NCBI GenBank assembly: GCA_947044405.1
Contig: CAMRHE010000206.1
Span: 2,542,001-2,606,000 of the forward strand
DNA from: Leptodactylus fallax
Taxonomy: Eukaryota > Chordata > Amphibia > Anura > Leptodactylidae
DNA: 64,000 nucleotides
Reading direction: 5' to 3'
Positions 56,678 through 64,000 of this stretch are shown here, piece after piece. Under the pieces are notes generated by a model. The model was given only the letters and a program-made list of their open reading frames with translations. It did not search any database and was not told where the DNA came from. How positions within the stretch are numbered: the stretch's first letter is position 1; every line of letters starts with the position of its first letter. A program made the position numbers and the translations under genes.

Positions 56678-57463
56678 ATATGTCCATTTTTAGCAGTCGT
56701 GTGAATAAACCCTTAGCATTTGATAACATGCTATGTTATGCGCCAGAAAAATTAAAGCTATGAACTGGTATAGATGTGTGGTATAATGTATAATATATGC
56801 CATAAATAACAGGAAATCTTTCCTATAGTTTATTTGAAAAATGCTATAAACAGTGTAATAATAGCAAAAAGGCACAAATGTTTGCATAAAATATGGCTTC
56901 AGCACAAAATCTTGGGTGTCAGAAAATTGACACAAAAGATTTGATATATTCCCCTATATGTTAATATTGTAAAAACCATTGTAAGGCTGTATCATACATT
57001 TGCTGTGCTCTGGGGGAAGGGTTTGGTGTAACATAATGATCATATTATCCCATCACATTTCTCCTCTCCAGAGCTTGCCATATGTATGCTAGATGATATA
57101 GTGCAGTGTGCTTTATTACCTAACAGGTGGTGCATATACTGAATAAGGCCAAGACAATGCTACTATACATAAGTGTCTGAGAACTTTAGGCTGGGTTTAC
57201 ACACTGCCTTTTACATAAATAACTGCATGCTTTTTATGTTGCAGAAATTTTTTACTATTCATTTCAGGACATTTTTGCTATGAATTTGAGCTTTTAAGGT
57301 AATCACCAGAACCCAGCATATCAACCCAGATAGATCGGTTAGGGGCACCTACATCAAACAGTGTTTGTCAATCAGTTTCTTAGATATCCCAGTTTTTTGC
57401 TTACCTCTTTGGAGCAACGGCAATGCCTTTGTTGCTCCAAAGAGCTCATTTGCATATTGACAC

Positions 57464-57492
57464 ATAGATAGATAGATAGATAGATAGATAGA
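57464..57492. repeat. (GATA)n microsatellite
   Basis: About seven perfect GATA units. Confidence 0.95.
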
Positions 57493-57689
57493 GATATGTA
57501 CTCCAGATAATAACAAGGCAGTAAGAATTTTTTTTGTTTTGATGGAGTTGTTATAATGTAAGTATAGGAAAAATGATAAAGTATAAGGCTAAATTCACAT
57601 CAGCTTCATTTCAGTCCATTGCTCTCATCTGTCATAGGATTAGAAGAGCAACTGAAAAACAGCTAGATCAGCAGAAGTGGGGTGAATGA

Positions 57690-58050
57690 TGTATATGGCC
57701 GGGGTCCCACGTAGCGTAAATGCCACAATTTGGCCACGGCAGAAACATTACAGTACCTGCGAAGTGGATGGGATTCTGGCTAAAACCATCCACACTTTGC
57801 AGAAAAATATCCACAACAGAAATGCTTTAATTTCAAAAAACGTTTTTGTAAGTCACAGCTGTCAATTATACCTACGGAAACGCTGGCGGTTTCCGTACAG
57901 GTATAATAGAAGTAGAAAGTCCGCAGAGAAAAGCTCTGCGGACTTTCCGTGAAAAGCACTGCAGAAAAAACGCAATGCGTTTCCGCAGTGGTTTTTTCTG
58001 CAGCGCTTTTTGGCTGTGGCCTGCTCTGTGGGGCTATAGCCTATCACAGA
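57690..58050. repeat. MITE with GC-rich hairpin core
   Basis: From GGCCGGGGTCCCACGTAGCG to GCTGTGGCCTGCTCTGTGGGG. Inside are mirrored blocks such as AGTCCGCAGAGAAAAGCTC with CTCTGCGGACTTTCC, and GGAAACGCTGGCGGTTTCC. A related repeat lies at 61370-61640. Confidence 0.55.
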
Positions 58051-61000
58051 TTGCAGTCTTGGGGCCACATGCAGCCAACGGGGTGTGTGTTTGAGATCCC
58101 TAGTCTGAAACAAAATAACAAAAGACGGAACATTTTTACATTACAGTAAATGATGACGGATGCAGAAAGAATGTTTCCAGCTGAATCCACCATATTACTT
58201 TTTCAGTGATAGGATCGGAACAACGGACTGAAATTAAGCTGATGTGAATTTGGCCTAACATTGTCATGCAAATTCCTAAATGTTCAACTTGTAACTCATC
58301 CTGTACAGGCTTCTGTGAATATATACGTTGTATTGTACTCAGAACATGGCCAAATGTGTATTGCAGTATTTTGTCCTTTATGGGTTCCCATTCTGTAGCA
58401 TTTTACCATAGCAGCAATGGGAAATCTGCAGCAAATCCAGAGCATTTCCGAAATGGTGTTTTCTTTTTCTGCTGCAGATTTCCAGCAGAATGACTGCAGA
58501 TTTTATACTTCAGAAAATGTTTGGTATCTGCTGGTTATCTCTAAATGCAACAAAAAAAAAACACTCCATAAGCCAGTTTCAGATGGCCATATTCATTCTG
58601 TGTATCAGCTAGATTTTCTAGATTGAACATTGTCCTGGGATATGGTCTCATGGCATCATAGTCATCTATGGTGCTGTAAGTCACTGCCACAATGTGACAT
58701 TACTGTCCTGTTCTGTAATCATGCCTTCAGTATGGGACATAATACATGATGCTATGAGACCATGTCCTCGGACGGGGAAATCCGGCCAACAAACAGCATG
58801 TATATCATGTACTGAATATGCCTCTCTTTGTGGAGCCTGCTTGGTGACAAATGACATGGGAATGATTTGCTGGGATTTTCCTAGAGCTGACACTGATCAC
58901 CAATCCATAGGATAGGTGGTACGCATCTGATTCCTGGCGGCCCCACTGCTGGGGCCACTACCAATCACACAAATAGTCCTGTGTCTCCTATTCCTCTTCA
59001 GTGCACCCCCCTATAGTGCACAGTGAGAAGGAGCTTGAGCAGAGCAGTAACTGTGCATGTCTACAGCTGCTCCATTCAAAATCTATGAGCTTGACAAACA
59101 CAGCCTGTACAGGGGTCCCTCCAATTATAATGGCCTCAGGATACAACATTTTTAACATACAATGGATCTTTGGATTTTCTGGATCATTGTAATGTGAAAC
59201 TGGACTCAACATACAATACTTGGTTGGAGGATCCAACAAATCAGGATGGTCACGTCACTAACAAAACCCTTGTATTAGTGCAGCGTCTCTCTACAATATA
59301 GCGCAGTACAAGAGATTTATCTTGAAACTCCTGGGCCTAAATGCAAAATCTGTAATGGGGCACCTGCCTAACTTTTGCCATTTAGGTTAGTGGTATATTT
59401 TATGTGGCAGAGGGTCTTTTGGGCCATCTCAGGGTCCAGCGCCTGGTAGCGAATGCTAGCGTTGCACCCCTGTGCAGTACTATATGCTCTGCAGGATAAG
59501 CTGTACATCAGAAGGAGCAGCACCAGGTTATTTTTCAGGTGTTCTCTGTACAGTACAGGACCCTCGAAAAAGCTCCGGTCCCCACCATAGAAAGTGATTT
59601 ACTGCTTCCAGTAGCTTTTTCTGACTTTTATAAGGGTTTGCTCTATCTATATTAGTTTTAATCATGTTTTAATATTTTGTGATGACATTTTGGGGTCTTT
59701 TGAACCAGTTACTAGTTTCCCATATAGTCCTGGTCTCAGTTTACAATGGTTTCATCTTACAATGGTCGTCTCAGAACCATTAATATTGTAACCTAAGGGA
59801 GCACTGTACTTGGCTATTTCGGTCAGTCCCATACTCTTGGACTTGGAGACTGTCACTCTATTCAAGCTCTTCCTCAATGTGTAGGTGCAGTGAGAAGGAA
59901 AAGTGGACCCGAAATCATCATTGCCAGGGGTCTCACCGGTGTGGCCCTCAGTGATCAGGAAGTTGCCACCTATCCTATGTATAGGTAATAATTGTTGATT
60001 CTAGGATAACCCTTTAGGCTAATAAAGTGGTCCCCCCCCCCCTCCGTTACACTTTTGTATGAATAGGTTTGGCAGCATAAAAATGTATCTATATAAAAAT
60101 GGCATACTGTATATGCTGGGAGAATCTTGCATTGTATATATGACAGCGTGCCCATAATCTTGGTGCCAACAAGAGGCAAATCATTGTGGAGATTTGGGGA
60201 CTAAAATGAGCTATGACCACTTTTGTACTTTTGTCTTCCCTGAAGATTTCAGGGGGAGGCCTTGAAGGATATCTATGCAATATGTTATATTGGCTTCAGT
60301 GTACCTATATAAATCCATTCTCACATCACTCCTTATATGCCACTGGAATGTCCAAACACAGTACATACACCACACATATGTGTCATTTACATGTTTATTA
60401 ATTCTTGCATTTTACATTGTACAGGTGGTATATAATGGAATAATTACAGTATATATATGGTTATTACAAATGACAAGAAACATCTAGAGACAGACTAGAG
60501 AAGGCCTCTATGACACTGCAGAACTGGTGTTTATCATGGATGTCTGACAACTTTCTGAATGCCAGGCAGAAGGAGTGTAGAGAAGAAGGCAGCCAAGTCT
60601 CAGAGCTTGCCAACACCACCACCGATTCCTGTGATAACTCGTTTCTGCATGTTTTGTATAAATATATATTTGCTCTACCAGGGTGTGACCAACAGTATAA
60701 AACTTGGATTGAAAACTTAGTGCTGCACCTTCTGTGTAATATAGTGCCGCAGGGAAAATGTAATATTCTTAATGCGCCAAACATATCCATAGCTTTCAAG
60801 GGGGTTGTACCATGAACACAACCTATCTGAAGGATGGGACATAATTGTCAGATTGGTGGGGGTCCCGTCTCCCATGTCTGAATGGAGGTCATGTGTGCTG
60901 CCGCACCATTCCTCTTAAAGGGACTGAAGAAGAAAAGCCACTTACAACACTGGGCCATCTCCAGCAGTCCCATAGAATAGCATTTGTGACTGCCACTCCA

Positions 61001-61369
61001 TTGAAACTGGTGGACTCATAGTTAGTGGGGATCCTAGTGGTCGGACCTCTAACAATCTGACACTTATCCCCTTCCTCTGAATAGTTGTGTTCATAGTACA
61101 ATTTCTATAATGGATCCAATGAAAAGAGGGTTTATGGCATATGTTTGAGCAGTATCAACATATCTTTTTATCACTTTATTGAAAAGGGTATTTGATGTAA
61201 TGTAAGAATGAGGTCTGAACTGAACCTTACACAGCGGCCATTGAGATCAATGGACAACCATGCAAGGTTGTAGTCACCTGGTATCAGAACTAGTCTTGCA
61301 GTGGCCCTAAATTCTGGCTAACAGAGAGTATAATATGAGGTGGAACTGCCTTACAGTGTGTATATACTT

Positions 61370-61640
61370 GGGGCCACACATTACTAGAAGCAGTGGAGTG
61401 GATGAGATTTCAACAAATCCTACCCACACACTGCGGGGAAACACCTGCAGTACAAAGCTTTTTGTGCTGCAGGTCTGGAACCCGCAGCATGTCAATTTTT
61501 GCTGCAGATTCCGCTACAGTTTTCAACCTTTACAGGGTATAAAGCCACAGTGAAAACCAGCAGGTTTTTGCTGCAGGTGGATCTGCTGTGAGATAACCTG
61601 CTGTGGATATCCAGTGGACCACCCTTTGCGGCCATAGCCT
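61370..61640. repeat. MITE with GCTGCAG-rich core
   Basis: The left end GGGGCCACACATTACTAG and right end TTTGCGGCCATAGCCTAATA are diverged inverted ends. The centre contains TTTTGCTGCAGATTCCG and TTTTTGCTGCAGGTGG. A fragment of the same kind is seen in the intron at 31590-31880. Confidence 0.5.
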
Positions 61641-62309
61641 AATAGTATGATCACAATTGGTAGACTTGTTGCAGAAATGAGGATCTCTCTCTCTCACTGA
61701 ATGAGGATGTCTCTGCAGCATGTGCATGGATTTCTGCAGGCTCCATTAAGATGAAATCTGCAGCATGTGAATATAAGCATAGCCTATCCTCATAGTCATC
61801 CATCATAGAAGGTAGAGAGAACTGTGTTTTGTCGCTATAAGACAATTGGTATATTAGCGTACATATTGTGCTCTGTACTACTTCCTTCATTTGTCTCTGT
61901 CTGTCTCTGTCAGTCGTGTATATATGATTTGTATAGTCATACCTTTGTCCTTGGAAGATAGAGTTATACTGATAGAAATATCCACATGACAGCACAAATG
62001 CATGTCCTGGGAGTCAGAGATAACTAAAAATATGTCCTTTAAAGCTGGCTGTACACACTAGATTTTGGACAGCTGTAATGTGGGCATCTATTTGTATGAA
62101 CAGTCCCACCATTTATTTGCCAAAAGCAGCTGATCGCGTCAAACGGTGACATTTTTGGCCATCTGCCAGTCACAAATATCCAGTATGTCCAATCTTCTTT
62201 TGACAGGCATCGGACGGTATTTTCAAGGCTGAAAATCTATTGTCTATAACCAGCTTTAGTTAACATTCAATTCAAAGCAAGGCACAAACTTGGAAAAATA
62301 TCTTTCTGA

Positions 62310-62737
62310 GGCCAAGGTCACACTTGTGGAAGAAAATCTGCGTTTTTTGTTGCAGATTTCGCTGTGATTTTTTTTTTAATCAAAGCCAAAAGTGGATACA
62401 AAAGGAATGGGAAATATAAAGGAAGCTCTTATGCTAGGTTCACACTAGCGTTCTGGTTTCCATTCCCAAGCGGCCCCGAAAAACGGAAAGCCAATCCATT
62501 TATTAAGCAGTTACTCGTGGACCCCATAGACTATAATGGGGTCCGCCAGGTTTCTGCCCGAAATCGGCAGAGAGAAAAGTCCTGCTTGCACGTCCCCGTA
62601 CAGTCTCCCAACGCACGTGTGACCGAAGCCTTATACTTTTCCCTTCTGTTTTATCTACTCCTGGCTTTGGCTCAAAAAAACTCAGCAACATTTTCACAAA
62701 AAGTGCTGTTTTCTGCAATGTGGGGTCTCAGCCTGAG
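62310..62737. mobile_element. palindromic MITE split by a second MITE (copy 3 of the 838-1058 family)
   Basis: The left half has CTGAGGCCAAGGTCACACTTG and TTTTGTTGCAGATTTCGC; the right half has GCAATGTGGGGTCTCAGCC. Between them lies the element 62432-62630. Confidence 0.7.
62432..62630. mobile_element. nested MITE with TTA target duplication
   Basis: Ends TGCTAGGTTCACACTAGCG and CGCACGTGTGACCGAAGCC with TTA on both sides (62429-62431 and 62631-62633), a PIF/Harbinger-type footprint. The interior contains GACTATAATGGGGTCCGCC. Confidence 0.7.
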
Positions 62738-64000
62738 ACTTGTGCTGAAAAAATAGCTGGAAATGGCTTCAGTTTGTGAACTTGTTTCTTTAATATTTCC
62801 AGATGAGTCATATTTATCACATAAAATGTCAGCAATATATTGTTTTCCATACTTTTTTCTTGAAAGGACTATCCGTCTGGAAATTGGAATGACAGGAGGC
62901 GAGTGGATACTTAAATACGATGAAAACATCAAACAGACAAAGGGAATTATTGCTATCAATCCTGATCCCGTTTCAATAGATAATATACAACTTATCGATA
63001 CCATATACATTATATACCTGGGGCGCACACTCACACGCACACACATGAAATATTCAAGTTACAGGCAAGTAGTGTTTATTATCAGTGAGAGGCTAGTCAT
63101 TGATCATACAGCTCTAAGTCACTTAGAATGGAATAGTTTTAGAAATAATAACAGTGCTTTTAGTCTTCAGCCACTATATACATCATTTCTCATTTATTTT
63201 TTACAATTTTTTTTTCTTATTTTTTTTTTTTTTTTTTTCATTTTTATTAAACTAGATGTATCCCCTCCGCTGGAATAAAAGAAGAGCCATGTAGCCATGT
63301 ACATTAAAAAGAAAATAGAGGAAACAAAAATCTAAGAACTACGAGGGGAATTTATCAACGGCTTTACGTGAGAAAACTGGTATACAAAAGTTGCGATTGT
63401 TGGTTGTTTTTCCAATACTCTTGTTTCTACTACTCTTGCGGCCTGACATATTTTCTATATTTATGCTGTAAATTATAGCGCAAATGTATGCCAGCTCATA
63501 ACGTTCATGAACTGGTGCACGAAGATGTCCATCTTGCTCCAGTGGACTTCTATGTAAGAATGTTATATAATGCCAGTCTCAGTAAATTCCCCCTTATGAT
63601 GTTATATATAAAAGCTCAGGCACTGTTCACATTGGCATCATGGTTTCTGTTTTAATGGAAACCACAACACATCCCTGGAATCATCCTGTGGCACATACAG
63701 TGTACTACCGGTGCCCACTGAACAACATCGATTCATAACAGGGTTGATCAGATTTCACCGTGATGTCCATATCTTTAAGGGAAGAAGAAAGATGAAAATC
63801 AAATCTGATGGAATATGTAGTGGAAGATTTGACATAGTTGTGAACAGAGCCCTAATCCTAATACAGAAGTATTCTAATATTGCACATTTTCTTTCCTTCT
63901 TTTATAGCTGACCACATGGCTTTTCATATGGGACAATGCATTACCTAATAGTAATCTTTTTATGTGTATAAGGCAAAAAAAAAAAAATTCCCATGAGCAA

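Larger units (their letters stand above)
56678..64000. other. right part of window, repeats only
   Basis: No host exon recognised. Contents are a (GATA)n tract, MITEs (57690-58050, 61370-61640, the nested pair 62310-62737), a repeat piece at 57297-57460 and long T-rich runs near 63205-63240. If mammalian gene order holds, the next gene would be EPS8L2 on the - strand, but I see no exon of it. Confidence 0.5.

Noticed and set aside
60480..60815. Overlapping frames on both strands, considered as a 3' exon of the expected neighbour EPS8L2
   Set aside because: Neither translation shows an SH3, PTB or SAM-like pattern, and no convincing splice sites bound the segment.
62763..63278. + strand frame of 171 codons
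   Set aside because: It starts in a MITE and ends in a T-rich, phenylalanine-coding run. Composition and lack of any motif point to chance.

Overview
The window looks like nuclear DNA from a vertebrate, most likely an anuran amphibian. It has split genes with GT-AG introns, polyadenylation signals and AT-rich introns. It is crowded with short palindromic DNA transposons (MITEs), carries tRNA-derived SINE copies, and contains a DIRS-type tyrosine-recombinase retrotransposon of the kind common in amphibians. No prokaryotic features (operons, Shine-Dalgarno sites, CRISPR arrays) are present. The species is not determined.

Layout. (1) 1-11.2 kb, + strand: the last five coding exons of GATD1 (PDDC1), a DJ-1/PfpI-like protein. 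The 5' exons lie left of the window. (2) About 11.0-24.5 kb, - strand: three well-spliced exons of a membrane glycoprotein that I cannot name. One exon resembles the C-terminal half of a zona pellucida (ZP) domain, and the last encodes a single transmembrane helix with a short basic tail. Its 3' UTR runs tail-to-tail into the GATD1 3' UTR. (3) 30.95-49.02 kb, - strand: the complete transaldolase gene TALDO1, with eight coding exons that join in phase to 333 residues, including the Schiff-base lysine, and a GC-rich promoter. GATD1 and TALDO1 are also convergent neighbours in mammals (human 11p15.5), so the block is old; the glycoprotein gene between them is not something I know from mammals. 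(4) 49.3-64 kb: no host gene recognised. It holds a decayed DIRS1-like element (50,914-56,677) with inverted terminal repeats and an internal complementary region, itself invaded by a MITE, a SINE head and a Penelope-like fragment, and then more repeats.

The genes do not form a pathway. TALDO1 serves the non-oxidative pentose phosphate pathway, GATD1 is a poorly understood DJ-1-superfamily protein, and the third gene encodes a cell-surface protein. The points most worth checking are the unnamed ZP-like gene, a hammerhead-ribozyme-like fold in the Penelope-like insertion, the internal complementary region of the DIRS element, and a 42-bp minisatellite in TALDO1 intron 1 that opens long false reading frames. 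I found no convincing wholly new system. Exon edges were placed by eye from splice signals and from family sequence as I know it.
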